The notes under the pieces were generated by a model. The model saw only the letters and a program-made list of their open reading frames with translations. It was not told the origin of the DNA and did no database searches. The position numbers and the translations under genes are program-made. Positions 12,661 through 25,373 of a DNA stretch of 64,000 bases are shown here, in pieces. The DNA is from Capitulum mitella (taxonomy: Eukaryota > Arthropoda > Thecostraca > Pollicipedomorpha > Pollicipedidae): positions 10,932,802 through 10,996,801 of the forward strand of contig CP099839.1 in NCBI GenBank assembly GCA_030062745.1, read 5' to 3'. Numbering within the stretch: the first letter of the stretch is position 1; every line of letters starts with the position of its first letter.

Positions 12661-14070
12661 GCTGAAAAGTGATGGGAAGGATTCGAAACGATTGTTGACA
12701 CACAGAAGCAACGATTTACCTTGTGGGGCAATTGTTAAAATTCCATTTTAATGAAGCTCTCATCTTTAACAGTACTGCTACAAAAAAGAGCAAAAAACGT
12801 GGTCGCTCTTTCCTTCTCTTAGCATCTCACATACTAGTATACATAATTATAATCCTTCTTGTCATTTCAAAACATAACAGTGGGAACTGTGGCCATATGG
12901 GAACAAAAGGTGGCAACATATGTATGCAATTTATTTAAAGAGTTTTCCAACTAAATGCTCCTGTTACCTTAGTTTTTCTGTTCTTTTTGCAACAAGCCTG
13001 TGTTTTGTCACGCTCAATATTGCTTCTTTCATATATTTACTCTAGCAAACATGCCTCCAGCTAGGCCTTCGTCACATTCACGATTATTGCCTTTATGTGC
13101 CCGTGCCCACTGAGTGAACAACATACCATCGTCAACCACCCGGCTCAATCAATTAGAAGCCTGAACATGGAACGTAGAACCTGGAACATGGGAACAACAC
13201 CCAGATAAAGTGATTAATGCTAGTTTCCTTCGTAAATTTAGCTTGAATTAAACGTTTTCTTATGAAATATTTCTAGCCCTCAATCTGGTTTCTTTAACAA
13301 GGGGCGTTGAGAAGAGAACTACCATTCAGAATGAGATGGTTCAGTTACATAAAACGAATACATTGCGAATGGACGTTGCATTTTTCTAACTAATAAGACA
13401 CATGGGGTCATGAGGAGCAAGGACTATCATGTTTTTATTCAGACTTGAAAATATGCCTTCAAATATCGCCGATGGCATTTCGCCATGCCGACAGATATTT
13501 GTGGACCTATTTCATTATTTTGCAACCAAAGAACTGCGAACTTCAATGTCACGGGGACGAACGATATTTTTGCTGTCTTTACTAAGGATTAACAAAAACA
13601 CCAAAGAGCAAAACCCATCACTCTTGGAAAGACGGAAAAACAAGCCCACGCATTCTGCACGATTTAAAAATGTTCAAGAATTCAGATATGTTGTGGCAAA
13701 GTTGCACGGTGTAATACCAAGTGGTTGCGGAGTGAAAGGCCCTCAGAAAGTGCTACAGTAGGGTCCGGACGGAGCTACGCCGCACCGGTGGCGGCTTAGT
13801 TTGATTTTTTACCTCCGGTATAATGCTCGTTCGTCCCACATCCTTGTCGGTAAAAATGGACATCCAAACATGCCGGCGATTTTGTAGTAGTTGATCAAAC
13901 AGTGAGTTATTTTGCATTTTGTTTGGATCTTGAATTATTTCCCATAACTCCTAAAAGTATATTTTCTTTTAAATATCATTAGAAATTCCCGACACAATTT
14001 AAATGATCGCGGTAATAATGACGTGTAATGGGTAAGCTTTAAGGCCTGCCAACTTCTAGGTCGCATGACG
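12661..14070. other. No gene recognised
   Basis: AT-leaning sequence with a 110-codon + frame at 13429-13761 that resembles nothing known to me. Confidence 0.55.
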
Positions 14071-14337
14071 CACCGGTGCAGCCAGGAGGGGGGGGGGGGG
14101 GAGGGACGGGAGCCTGGACCTCCCTTAGGCCCGCATTTTTTCTTGTTTAACAGTACAGACTCAGGAAGCGAGTTGTCTTGCCATATTCCCTTTACGGAAA
14201 TTGGTACCGATGATCAATAGGAGTCTTCTTAGTGAAACCTAATGCACATTGTCTTCCCGGTAGGCTGTTTTCGTATGATTTCATTTCTCACTGAGCTCCC
14301 CTTCATCCTCCTTAAGTAAATCCTGGCTGCGCCCCTG
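14071..14337. mobile_element. hAT-like miniature element (MITE), copy A, 267 bp
   Basis: Left end CACCGGTGCAGCCAGG; right end AAATCCTGGCTGCGCCCCTG, imperfect terminal inverted repeats around GCAGCCA/TGGCTGC. Flanking 8-bp duplications GCATGACG (14063-14070) and GGATGACG (14338-14345) match 7/8. It contains a G-homopolymer run near 14088-14101 and about 95 bp of extra internal sequence compared with the shorter copies. Non-coding. Eight-bp duplications are the hallmark of hAT transposition. Confidence 0.8.
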
Positions 14338-15339
14338 GGATGACGGAAACGTTTTTGAACTGTGAAATAAAACGCTGGATTTAACCCGTCCCAACCAAAT
14401 CTACAACATAAGATTGTTGTGACCATCACATTATTCAAACATTAAAAAGTGGACAAAAAAAAACGCACTGGAAAGTCCCGTTTACAATATCTGGCATTGC
14501 CATTTCAAAATTCGCAGTCTTCTTTGGCATTGCATTACAATATCATTTCACGCAGTCTTCATAAAATCACTTCCTTCGAAATTGCCGTCATTCGATTCGC
14601 ATGCAAGCGATGCGTTGAGGAGAGAAAAGCAGTGAAGTTATCAGGGCAACACGGACTATTGTGTGTATCCCATTGACCTAAGTTCATTGAGTCGCTTTCA
14701 ATTTGAACGTGTTTATCTTTTTTCTCAATCTTTGTTGACGTTTTCCTCTACACTATTATCAGATGTACTTAGTGGCCCCCGATGCATTCTCAGTTGGAAA
14801 TTCTAGCTAATGCGTCGTGGAAGAAGCCATTTTGTTTTCCGTTATCAGAAACAGTGATGGTACAGGATCAAGCCAAACACACAGCAATGGCCGGAATGGG
14901 ATTTCCACTCGAATGGGATACTGGGCTTTCCCGCAGATCATGCCTACCATATGTCACGACCTGGCTGAAGGCTCCGCACTGCCGCGATCCACAAAAGTTC
15001 CATCGCTTACCTCGAGTTGACTTGATCTCAGAAAAGGCAACGATACAATGGATACATCTGTATGGGTGTCTTTATCATTAGGTATCGTACACACATATCT
15101 GCCGGTATCTTTAGGAAAACTTTTGACTGAATGAGACCCTAATTCACCTATTTTTTCACCAGGTTGTGCGTTCCATGGTATGATGTGTAATGACAAAAGA
15201 GATATGAACCGCAGGCATATCCCAGCTGTGTTTGCAACCAAGAACTTCATGGGTTGGATCGCAGACCAAGGCCAGTTTCACCAGCGGTCTGTTACACTGC
15301 ATATTGTAAGGTCGTCGCTTGAGAATAAACAAGCTTAAG

Positions 15340-15960
15340 CGACGTGAACCATAATATTTTGCCGGCAGCCGATCTGGCGCTAAATTCGGCAGCACAGCGG
15401 AAATTCTTTTCATCATCGCTCTCAACAGCCAATTGGCCGGAAGATATCCTAAATTCGGCCTTATCGGCGGCTCAGCCGCGCCGCAGCGCCAGTGGAGCCG
15501 TTAGTCTCGCCGTAGAATGTGTTATCCAGCCTGCCGTCGGCTGAATCCAACAAGTTTGTGGGCTCTTTATGCTGTTCTGTCACTGCTATGGTAGCTAAGT
15601 CATTTTTATCTGCGTGGCGTCGCCGGTCCCGGCTGCAAAATTGCATATTCTCCAGCGGCTCTGGCGCCGCGCGGGATGATCCGGAAAAATAAGTGCCGTG
15701 ATGCGGGGCTATTGCCATGGTAACGCCCGATAAGACAAGATGGCGGAGATTGGCGGCGCGCCGCGGCCGGCGTGCGCGCCACTCTCGTCTGCGGTCGATA
15801 CTCGGCAGTCGGCAGCCACAATAGCGGCACAAAGGGTGGCGGCGACGCGTCTCGACACACTGCAGCGGTTGAGGGAGGACGCTGCGGTCTGACAGCCACC
15901 GCCGCTTGAAGTTGTCCCGGAATATAACCGGATATGGAGGGAATATGGCGAAGCCAAGCC
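15340..15960. other. CpG-rich block with GATA motifs
   Basis: Contains CTTATCGGC (about 15458) and CGATAAGACAAGATGG (about 15728). No protein-like frame. Confidence 0.4.
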
Positions 15961-16302
15961 TTGTGACTTAGGCCTGGGAGGACAAACAGACAGGGCCTAC
16001 ATTTTTGCCATTGGCTGTCGAAATAACCTGTTGTCTGATTATAAGAAACCACCGATAAATGGCTTATAGTGGGTATGTTCGTAATCACTCACGAAGGCGA
16101 GTAAGAAGGCGATGGATGCCATTTTTGAAAAAGGCCACTAGATTGTGGGGTTAAGCTTAACTTCGGAGTTCGGACATCTTTCATAAAAGTGCCACCATCA
16201 GCTTTGAGCAGTAGCCAAGAAAAATGCATGAGCGAGTCCGAGAACGGCCGCTTATAAATGGGATGTTTTCCTAATGCAAATGCTTTGTCTATAGGGTTAG
16301 AT

Positions 16303-16469
16303 CGCAGGCGCAGCCAAGAGGGGCCCGGGCCCCCCTTAGGCCCGCAGTTTTTGCGCAAACCGTTACACATCGTCTTCCCAGCAGGCGATTTTCGTATGAT
16401 TTCAGTTGACACTGAGTTCGGCCGCCCCCCCCCCCCCCTTCCATTAGGAGAATCCTGGATGCGCTCCTG
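16303..16469. mobile_element. hAT-like miniature element, copy B, 167 bp
   Basis: Left end CGCAGGCGCAGCCAAGAGG; right end AATCCTGGATGCGCTCCTG. Flanking 8-bp repeats GGTTAGAT (16295-16302) and GGATAGAT (16470-16477) match 7/8. Same family and orientation as copies A, C and D: shared internal blocks CTTAGGCCCGC, CATCGTCTTCCC and TTTCGTATGATTTCAG. Confidence 0.8.
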
Positions 16470-16544
16470 GGATAGATGCCAAACGCATTCATACACGGGG
16501 ACTGACTGGAACATTACATATACGGAAAGTGGGATAGTGATGCA

Positions 16545-16716
16545 CACAGGCGCAGCCAAAGGAGGGCCCGGGGGACCCGCCCCCCCCTCCCCGTTAGGCC
16601 CGAATTTTTTTGGTGAAAACCATTGCACATCGTCTTCCCAGCAGGCAGTTTTTGTACGATTCCAGTTCACACTGGGCACCGGCTCCCCCCCTAACAAAAT
16701 TCTGGCTGCGTCCCTC
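16545..16716. mobile_element. hAT-like miniature element, copy C, 172 bp, perfect target duplication
   Basis: Left end CACAGGCGCAGCCAAAGG; right end TTCTGGCTGCGTCCCTC. The 8-bp target duplication GTGATGCA is identical on both sides (16537-16544 and 16717-16724). Same internal blocks as the neighbouring copy B, only 75 bp away and in the same orientation. Nonautonomous. Confidence 0.88.
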
Positions 16717-17029
16717 GTGATGCATCACTTTTTCCCCACCCATTCCTACGCCTATGTTGCATATATTTTCAAAATATATTAAAACAGAATCCCGAATAGC
16801 ATCGACTTCTGTCACGTGAATTAACTGAAACACCAACAGACACAAGCCAAATCTGGCATACTCAATAAAATTCACGATCTAACAAACAGAGCGCTTGATA
16901 CACCCAGGCTATAGATGGTGCGTTGACAAGCCTGAGTTCCATCACGCTCGAGCAGACAATCACATCGGTCAACAAGTTCCGCTCGCCAACAGTGAAGGGG
17001 TCGCAGATAAGCGGCCCGGCCATCACGGC

Positions 17030-17480
17030 CAGCTTCCTATTTCCGGCCGGGCGCATATCGCCGCCAGCATCGGCCATCAATCGCGACAGCCCTTCCCCGG
17101 CCCGGCCTGGTCTGGCCCGCCCGGCCCAGCCCGGCCCGGCCCGGCCGGCGCGGCCCGCGCTAATCGCCCGTCCAGCCGCGTCGTCACCGGCGGCCGCCGG
17201 GCGGCGGCGGACGCGGCGGACGCGGCGCGGCGCGCGGCCGCGTCAAAGGCGCGCCACGAGCCGCTGACGGGAGCCGGCACGGTCCGCCGCCCGCCAGACG
17301 GGCCGCGTCGTCCCCGACGGCCGCCCGTCGGCGCCGATGAGGTGCACTGGCGCCGAACTAAGCGGCGTTAGAGCGGCGCAGCCTCTGTCGGCGTTCCCCC
17401 TGGCCGGCGCTGCCTGGTTATCTCCGTCCGCCGCCGATCAGGGGCGGGGCGGGGAGGGGGTCGATGGCGCACGGTCCGGT
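17030..17480. other. CpG-rich block
   Basis: Very dense CG, including a GGCCC array. All frames open by composition. Nothing recognised. Confidence 0.4.
17096..17150. repeat. GGCCC pentanucleotide array
   Basis: Imperfect CCCGG/GGCCC units inside the 17.0-17.5 kb CpG-rich block. Confidence 0.8.
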
Positions 17481-18520
17481 GCGACGAATCGACGCAGTCA
17501 TCCGGAAAAGCTCGCATGGGCTGCACATGTTTACGAATAGAATTGAAGAAGTCAGGTTAAATCAAACTGCGATTTAATGTGGGCATGAGATATTTATTTG
17601 CCAGCGTTTAATATCTCCACCATTAATTACTGAACATTTTTTGCAATAAAATGGCTTTCGGTTTATATAATTTCCTACGTGTTAACACCATTGCGCCGTT
17701 ATTAGAAATGTTATTACGTGAAGTCGATGCATTATGTTTTATTCATCGGCATCATCGGCATATTACGACTTGGCCTACATAGCCTAAAGCTATTTAGTAA
17801 CCTACATACGACGTAACCCACATAACCAAAAGGCAATGCGTCATAAGTCATTAGTACTTATCTGATTTCAGCTTTATAGTTTGGCGGCTCCCAGCTAAGC
17901 AACCAACATCCGGGGATCTCCCTACCTTTGTGGATTGCTTATATTCATTTATATTGTAATAGCCGTTCCGGTATAAGTGCGTGGATGAGCAAAATAATGC
18001 GATATGTTATCAGTCTTAGAGCATGCGTGTTCTCCGGAAATAATCAGCCATGTCGCACTCCAGAGAAAACTGTTACTTTTTGTTTAAGTTTGATGAGACA
18101 TGAAGAACGCACGGCGTCAGGGCTAGCACACCCCTTTGCCGGTCAGTTGCCAGCTGGCCCGTGGACCAAATATCCAGCACTGCGGCGACTAGGACCCGTC
18201 TTGCCAGGGCGGGGACCTGCTCGACTACCAGCCACGGTTGTGTGGATATGGCACGAACGAATGGAGTTAACAGATCAGATGGGATTGAAATAATCAAACT
18301 GAAGGGCAGTTAAGACTTTCCATGCACCTAGCTGAACAGAACAGGTTATCTACAGGAACAGGCGTCATTTTGCACAAAGTGGATCCCATTTGTGATTTAC
18401 ATCCATTCTGAGTCCAAAGAATAAGCAGCTTGGGATGTTCGTTACAAATATTCATGCATCTTACGACGCGCACTTTGCAGAAAAACGGCTCAGAACAAAG
18501 TCGTCTCGGTCAACGCCGGA

Positions 18521-18593
18521 ACAGTTTTATTCCATGCTACTACTACTAAACAGTTTTATTCCATGCTACTACTACTAAACAGTTTTATTCCAT
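18521..18593. repeat. 29-bp tandem repeat, 2.5 copies
   Basis: ACAGTTTTATTCCATGCTAC followed by TACTACTAA, near-perfect units starting at 18521, 18550 and 18579. Confidence 0.92.
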
Positions 18594-18809
18594 GACTTAA
18601 GATACGCAGTTTTAGATGGCAAACACCAAAAAAAAAAATGCACGTCTGGACATTCACGGGTACAACATTATGTAGAAAACCAGCAGACCCTGGCGAATCA
18701 TCAGACCACGAGGCCTCCATAACAGTGCAACTGTGCGCTATTCTCCTGGGAACGCGGATTCACTGGTCATTTCCACTGATTCAATGGGGCGTGTCTCGTA
18801 TCTGTTTCC

Positions 18810-19330
18810 CTGTCCGGGCCCGGCGTGAATGACGGCCGGACCGTGGCCGGCCCGTCGCGCCGATCCATCTTCATGGGATTCACGCGCGCCGCACGAGCCG
18901 TCCGCGGCCCATTAATACTGGCCTAACCAGCCGGATCCCCCTGCTAATATTCTCCGGCGGCAATTCTAATTTCCCCAAACGGCGGTGGGACGGGCGTTTT
19001 ATCGGCCGTCTGTTTGGGGCCGATTTCTGACCCCTCCGATAGCGCGGCTCCCCCCGCGGCAGCTAGATAGGGCCCCCGGCGCGCGCCGCTGTGTTGACGC
19101 CAGATAAAGACCAGCCATTCACGCCAGATTACCTCTGATTGTCTGCCGGTTTGGCGGCACGCGCCGGCCCGCTCGGCGCGCGTGCCCCCGCTGAGTTATC
19201 GTTTTCGACGCGTCGCGGCCGACACCGGCGGAGAAAGCGCGCCGGAAGGCGCGGCGCCGCCGCTGCGGTCGCGTACAAATTGAAATGGTAATAGCACACC
19301 GCTGGAAATCCATTTCGAACGTAACGGCAA
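18810..19330. other. CpG-rich block with TAAT, GATA and TTATC motifs
   Basis: Includes CCATTAATACTGG, TTTTATCGGCC, CCAGATAAAGACC and GAGTTATCG in a CpG-dense matrix. Candidate regulatory DNA, no coding signal. Confidence 0.4.
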
Positions 19331-19339
19331 GGGAAATTT

Positions 19340-21019
19340 GATGAAATTTCCTCTGCCGAGGTTTTACGAGGGACCGTAACATTAGGGAATTATTGAAGAG
19401 CTGCGCCTATTTCCGCTTGTTACAACGCTGCGCACGCCTCCCTGTTGTAAGCGGCCAACACTCCGAGCTTTGCTATTACGTCGGTCTTGATCAACATGTA
19501 GCTATGTACCATATGTCAATTTGTATTGAAATAATCACATACCATCCTATGTCACACAAATACTGTGCAGCGAAGGATGTTCCACCTGAGAGAAAAAGGG
19601 ACGTATCACGTTCAGTCGTCTAACTGACAAAAGTTTTGATAGAAGTGATAGATGGTACCGAATGATTTCTTCCAACACAAGAGAGCAGCTCTGTTTCGTT
19701 TGGCCAGATCCGCGACTAGTGTAATTAAATGGAGATGCACGGAAGGCTACTTACAATTTTTCTTACTGTTATTGTCGTCTTGTTCTGGGAAGGGGGAAAG
19801 AGGGTTTACCGGAGCGAGAGTTGCTTTTAATGAGATCTATGTGCATGTTGCATTTATAGATGATCTTGGGTGTGCAGCTAGCCGTAGGTCTTTTGGAGAA
19901 AAGATTGGGGGGACTGATTCTTGGTCTTAACATGCACTTATATTTTATTTCCCAAACCCACCCATGCTTACATCGGTTTTCAGGGCATGATGTCATGTAC
20001 ATTATAGGAATGTGCGTCATTTCAGCTTAAAAAAAAATGCAACAGCTATGATGAAGGATGGCATGGAGACAAAGAGGCGTCAGAGATGTTGGTAAAGTGC
20101 GAGATTGAAGACGACTGATGTTCTACAGCCAACAGCTGCTGGAGGTAGGCGGTCCCAACTTTACAGAAGAGTACCATATACTTCAAGTTCCATGCCTAGT
20201 TGCACATTATTGTTGAAGAGACCCGGACCCTCACCAAATCCGCCCCGATGGAAAGCTGCGATGACCTCAAAGCTCCGTTACCTTCCGATGAAACATAGGT
20301 TATGTTGCTAGCTGCCAAAATCTAGAAATGCTCATGATTCGGGTTTTTGACTCCTTTTTATTTGGGATTTTCCTGGGATCTTTTTTCAGACAGTTTCCAT
20401 GAAACCCAGCTTTCCACGCCTTTCAAAACTTGTCTATCTGAGTGGCGATTTTTTCCGAGTAGTATGTAAATTAAGCTGGCTTGATACAAAACCTGCCATA
20501 TTTCTTTTGGTCGCAGCGTGATTGCGAAAGTCTTACAGGGTTGTCCAAACGATTTTTCGGCAAAGGGAATGTTGCGTAACCATGCCCTGGTCATCTTAGA
20601 CGATATCGGCTAACCATCCTCGGCAGGTGTCAGACGGCACTTCCGTTGCCGTGAAGAGCTGACGTAAGATGTCCAAAGATCCGGACTGAAACAAAGAATA
20701 GGAATTCAACTGCACCGAGGTGTCACTTACAATTCAGTCGTTCAAAGATAAGCCTGCCCAAGTTGGGCAGCACGATACACCGCGCGGCAGGTTTATGGTT
20801 TTTGATGAATTCCATGCGGGTCACGCTCCGACCATGAGTGGCTTATATTTTAAGCCGTCGTCTGGTCCGCAGAAAATGGAGGATGCTTTACCAGCTCTGA
20901 TTGCGAGACGTGAACCAACTGAACAAATTTTACGGATCTCTCGTATAGAAACCAACAACCTCAAAAGGCCCACAGACTGGTTTAATGGAACGGTGACAAT
21001 TGCGGCGGTTCTACGACTG
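19340..21019. other. No gene recognised
   Basis: Neutral composition, short frames only, no repeat seen. Confidence 0.55.
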
Positions 21020-21600
21020 TAGCGGCGAATTTTTCGGCGCATTCTCCCTCCCGTCCCGCTGAAGCCAGTGACGCTGCAGCCTGTGACGCGCGGAGCACCG
21101 CTCCGAACCCCAGCTGGCATCAGCGGCGGGCGTGACCGGTTGAGCTCACGACAGGGGCGTCTCACGCGTGCAACACCTGCCAAACTCCACCCTCCCCATC
21201 AAACCGGCGTCTGCTGCGAACGTCAGCCACTCAGGAGGACCGGGCACGGGCGGCGCTCGGGCCGCGGACGCCGCCGCCGCCGGGCCCCGCCCTCCCGGCC
21301 GGGCCGGTCTCAGTTGCACCGGCCCGGCCACAATGGGTAAGCCGAGGCTCGGGGGCGTCGGCGGCCGGCGGCTCCGGCCGGAGATGGGCTGGATACAGGG
21401 GTGATACGGCTGTCTGGAGAGCGGCTGTTGCCGGCCAGGCGAGCAGTCGGCGCCGGCCGGCGAACAACGCCTGATGACCCGGCGATAGGGGCGATCTCAG
21501 GTCACGCCCGAGGCGAGGTGTCGGCCGACGGAGACATAACGGGGAGATTAGCGCTCCCCCGACCATGGCGGCCTGCGAGTCGGCGCGCTGTGTGGCGAAA
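21020..21600. other. CpG-rich block
   Basis: CpG-dense with no recognised motif cluster or coding signal. GTTATCTGTCCTATCTG lies just right of it, near 21886. Confidence 0.4.
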
Positions 21601-22234
21601 TTCAACACCGCTGTTGCGAATAGCTGTGATTAAGTCGTCTCTGATAGCCGAGAAAGCGCCCTATCTCGAGCCGGGGCTGGGAGACAGGGCAATGCTTTAT
21701 CTGCTTTCGGCTCCAACTGATCAGACATCGCTCATCTGACGTGTAGGCGGGAGCCAAGGAGCAAAGGTCGCATCGCCAGCGTGGGCGGCGACGTGGCGCT
21801 GACAACTTCAAACGATCACTGTCGCATCGCCGGTGGAGGGATAGCATGACACGCAGCGGGCTGCCACAGTGAACTACAAACGTGTGTTATCTGTCCTATC
21901 TGTACACATGCGCCAGGGGTGTAGTGGCGTGTAGGGCGGGTCGCATGACGACCCTTCCAAGTTTGGGTAATTTCGATGCAAGCCCTGTGGCGTTGCATGC
22001 AAAGGAACGCCATCAAAATTTATTTCACCCTACCAACTTTAAAAACGCCACTGTATCCATTCCCGTGGCCAATATCTATCTCTGCTTTTTGACACAAAAA
22101 CCATGTTTCGTATGCCAACATACAAGGGCGATGTCAGAGGGCACTGTCGTTACGATCCTCCACCTTGGTCGAGCTTGATAGGTTGCCGACGATCATTCTC
22201 CACATAGCCAAGCCCGTACATCTCAGTCTGGCGA

Positions 22235-22870
22235 CTAAAGCTGCTTAATCAGCCGGCCGTGCCCACGAACCGTCCGGATATCGCATTACATCGCCGTGAA
22301 AATGCCGGACGGTCCGAAAGAGCCCGCATACAATTTCCCGGCAAATGGCCTCGGGCCCTTTTCGTCGTGACGAATAGCTGTGACGCGGCGCCCTCGGCAG
22401 ACATTGGCTCCGGCACATCTCCTTTATATGCCGGGATTGGGGCCGACACCGTGCGGCAGTGAGGGATGGCCTACGGCGCCGAGACGCCCGCGGCATTGAC
22501 TCAGACTCGACGTCTCCGGCCCGCGGGGACGGCGGCACCATTCGGCCGCGCGCGCCGGGCTTCAGAGCCCGCTCACTCATCGGAACGCTCCATTACGACG
22601 ACCGACGGCGCTCGGCAAGCGTCCCCGTGGGACGCGCCGTATCGCCGCCATCGCCGCAATCGTTCAGAAATTCGATTACGGAGCCGGTCTGATGCGCGAG
22701 GGAGCGCGCCGGCGCCGGCGGCCGCCGCGGAACGCCGCCGGCGGCTGGCCGACGCCGGAGCGCGCCGCCATGTCGAGTCGTTCCCCGCGCTGCGCCGATT
22801 CCGGCCGGTGTAAAATCGCGGCCGACAGCGCCGTACGCGGAAACGTCGGCGCGGAAACACCGTAATTCCC
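22235..22870. other. CpG-rich block
   Basis: Begins with CTTAATCAGCCGG and ends near 22870. Contains CTCCTTTATATGCCGGG (about 22420). No protein-like frame. Confidence 0.4.
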
Positions 22871-24738
22871 TTTCTGGTCTGTCGGGAAATTTGGTTTGAT
22901 TTTAGAGGATGGGATAGTGGTTTTTGATAGCCCATCACCGAGCTGTGCCAGTAAATTTGCAGGAAAAATTGGATGCCCTTACGGCCTCAGAATCCCCGTG
23001 GGCATTTTCAGCATGCGTCGTCTTCTGCAATTTATTTGGCGGAAACGGAGATGCATCGTTGTTTTCGGCAGGCGTCACTGGTACGACCAAAGCTTATATT
23101 CCGTTGTATGTAAACTATTCACACACGTGCAAGCTTAACGTCATGGGCTTAAGTGCTAAGCAAGTTGTTGCAACTCATTGTTTATAGGCGGTGCAGCATG
23201 CAGGTTTACTTTAAGCTCTGGTACTCTTTCAAGGCATTTGGCATAAAGTGCTTCAACCCTCGTGGCATGGTAAAGGCGTGAAAATAGCAAAATACCCAAT
23301 TCATATGCATGCAACTTTTCGACCAAAATCCATACAGAAAGTTCAGCCGTTCCCTATTTCTTCTCTGTTTCAGCAAAACTTCTGGCTGCGGAGAGACTTC
23401 TACTTTTAAAACATATGCAGAAGGAACCAAGGATAAATAAAACACCTCAGCACATTCCTTGATGTGCGTCGGTGCCTACAATTACAGACTGCTTGTAATT
23501 TCCCGCCTATTTATGTCTTTACAAACAGTATGAAAGCTGTGGGATTTTCTGTCGAAGACCGCAAATGTCTAAAAATACTGGAAGTTTTTTTTGCGCCTGT
23601 GACAGATGTGTTTTCGTTGCTCCTGATTTCCAGGTTTATGGACATGGCAAATCGTCTGTGCTTTGCTGTTATGATGCGACGCAGTCTCCAAGCTTTTAAA
23701 AGTTCTGCGGTACAGCATATCCAACAAGGCGCTGCGAGTATTACCATGGTCGCTGATCGCTGCGAAAGTACCAATCGCAGCAGCTAGTCCTAGATCGAAT
23801 CGCGGAATTTTGAATGAGGTCTGGCAGGTGTATTTTTATCCCTTGCATGTTTGAAATTGATACTTACCGCATTTATCCTCAAGCTCCTGTTGCCTTAAAG
23901 GTTCCCATGCAAAGTGCGGCACATTGGACATTTTGATAGTCGTCTGAATACAAATCACATTTGGAGATTATTTACTTATCGAGAACGTCTATACCAGTAA
24001 CTTGTTGAGATATGGTAAGAAATTATCTAAAAATCAGTTTCACCATTCTTAGAATGCACTGCGTCCTTAACGATGCGTCGGTTATTACCAAACCCAGTAC
24101 CAGAGCTTTCAGCCAAGAAAGGCCACGTCTTCACGGCCTCATTTCCTATTTCTTCCTCATATTTTCCGGGGTTTTGAGAATACTAGATCAGAACTATCAG
24201 TGTCCCGAGTCTGTGTCTGTGCACCCACAGATTATTTACCTCATAATGACAATGTTCAAATAACGTGAGGCTGCGTCAAAGCAAGTTGCGCGCAAATCAA
24301 ATGCAATGTGCATAATGTAATCCATGTCTGAGGTAAACAAGATTTGACTGTCGTCTACGATGTGTATTTATTTAGTTTTCCTTCTCCTTATTTCGCTTTT
24401 TTTGGCACAGATCTTTTCATCATCAAGATCAAGACTGAGATCTTTTGCTTTTCCATTTTCATTTTTACCTTTGCTGCAAGCGACAACCTCATCGAAAACA
24501 GTCAACTGTGCTGTACGCTACTTAAGTATTCAAAATGGATTTTTCTGAGCAGGGCGACGGTCGCGTCCCTATTTGTGAGAATGCATAGTTTTGTTTAAAG
24601 TAAGAACAATATTTTATGGTTACGAAAATGTGGGAAAGCGTTCGATGGAATCCATGTTTACTAGTCATTTATTTCCTTCTAAATATCTTCATGCTCATTT
24701 TAACTAGCTACGTGTCTCGGTGTTACTAAGGGACGCAG

Positions 24739-24740
<2 letters not shown>
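22871..24740. other. No gene recognised
   Basis: Contains a 107-codon + frame (23464-23787) without recognisable domain, otherwise featureless AT-leaning DNA. Confidence 0.55.

Positions 24741-24776
<36 letters not shown>
24741..24776. repeat. (TA)n microsatellite, left of the putative element
   Basis: Pure TA run. The preceding GGGACGCAGCC resembles a hAT-like terminus, but no partner end is seen. Confidence 0.95.
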
Positions 24777-24779
<3 letters not shown>

Positions 24780-25321
24780 GGGTGGAGGATTGTATTGGAA
24801 AATGGCGTGGCAAAGGTCAGCCCGGTCAGTCCCACATACTCAGTTTTGCTCTCCACCCCCATTATTTTCTCGCCGGATTTCAACCACTTTTTTGGTGAAC
24901 CATTTTCGAATTTGGTGGAAAACTCAGAAAAAAAGTTTTGTTTTTCCCACGAATTGCAGGTTTATACCAATGCATTGCAAAACAACTTCGAAGAGTACAG
25001 TGATCTGCACGGTACACACTGCACCTCCCCTGGCTCGATTGGAGTGTCATATGAAGACATTGTCCCTTAATCCGGATGCTTCCGCTGTGAGATCTGTTTT
25101 TCATTTGTTTTAAATTTCATGACTTCGCAAAAAATAGAGTTTGTGCAACTAGTAAAAATGAGTCCCCAAGACTGACATCTATAAATGCTTCAAATCTGGG
25201 GTATGGGTGGTTCCATGCCACACCCAGTTTTGGAAACACTGAAAAGTCGGTGTTGCATGCTACACCAACTTTTGAACTTGGTGTGGTGGAGGCCATACCC
25301 GCCCCACCGCATTCTGCACCC

Positions 25322-25322
<1 letters not shown>
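24777..25322. mobile_element. Putative short inverted-repeat element embedded in a TA microsatellite
   Basis: A 546-bp segment lies between two (TA)n tracts (24741-24776 and 25323-25369). Its left end CATGGGTGGAGGATTG and the complement of its right end TATGGGTGCAGAATGC are imperfect inverted repeats. The interior holds further imperfect palindromic stretches around 25200-25310 (CACACCCAGTTTTGGAA and GTTGCATGCTACACCAAC). This fits a MITE inserted at a TA target that split one TA tract. Alternatively two TA tracts flank unrelated sequence by chance. Confidence 0.45.

Positions 25323-25369
<47 letters not shown>
25321..25369. repeat. (TA)n microsatellite, right of the putative element
   Basis: TA run with one ATACATA interruption near its start. 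Confidence 0.95.

Positions 25370-25373
<4 letters not shown>

Noticed and set aside
24721-24741. GGGACGCAGCC beside the TA tract as a hAT-like element end
   Set aside because: No complementary end or 8-bp duplication could be found nearby; single short match only.
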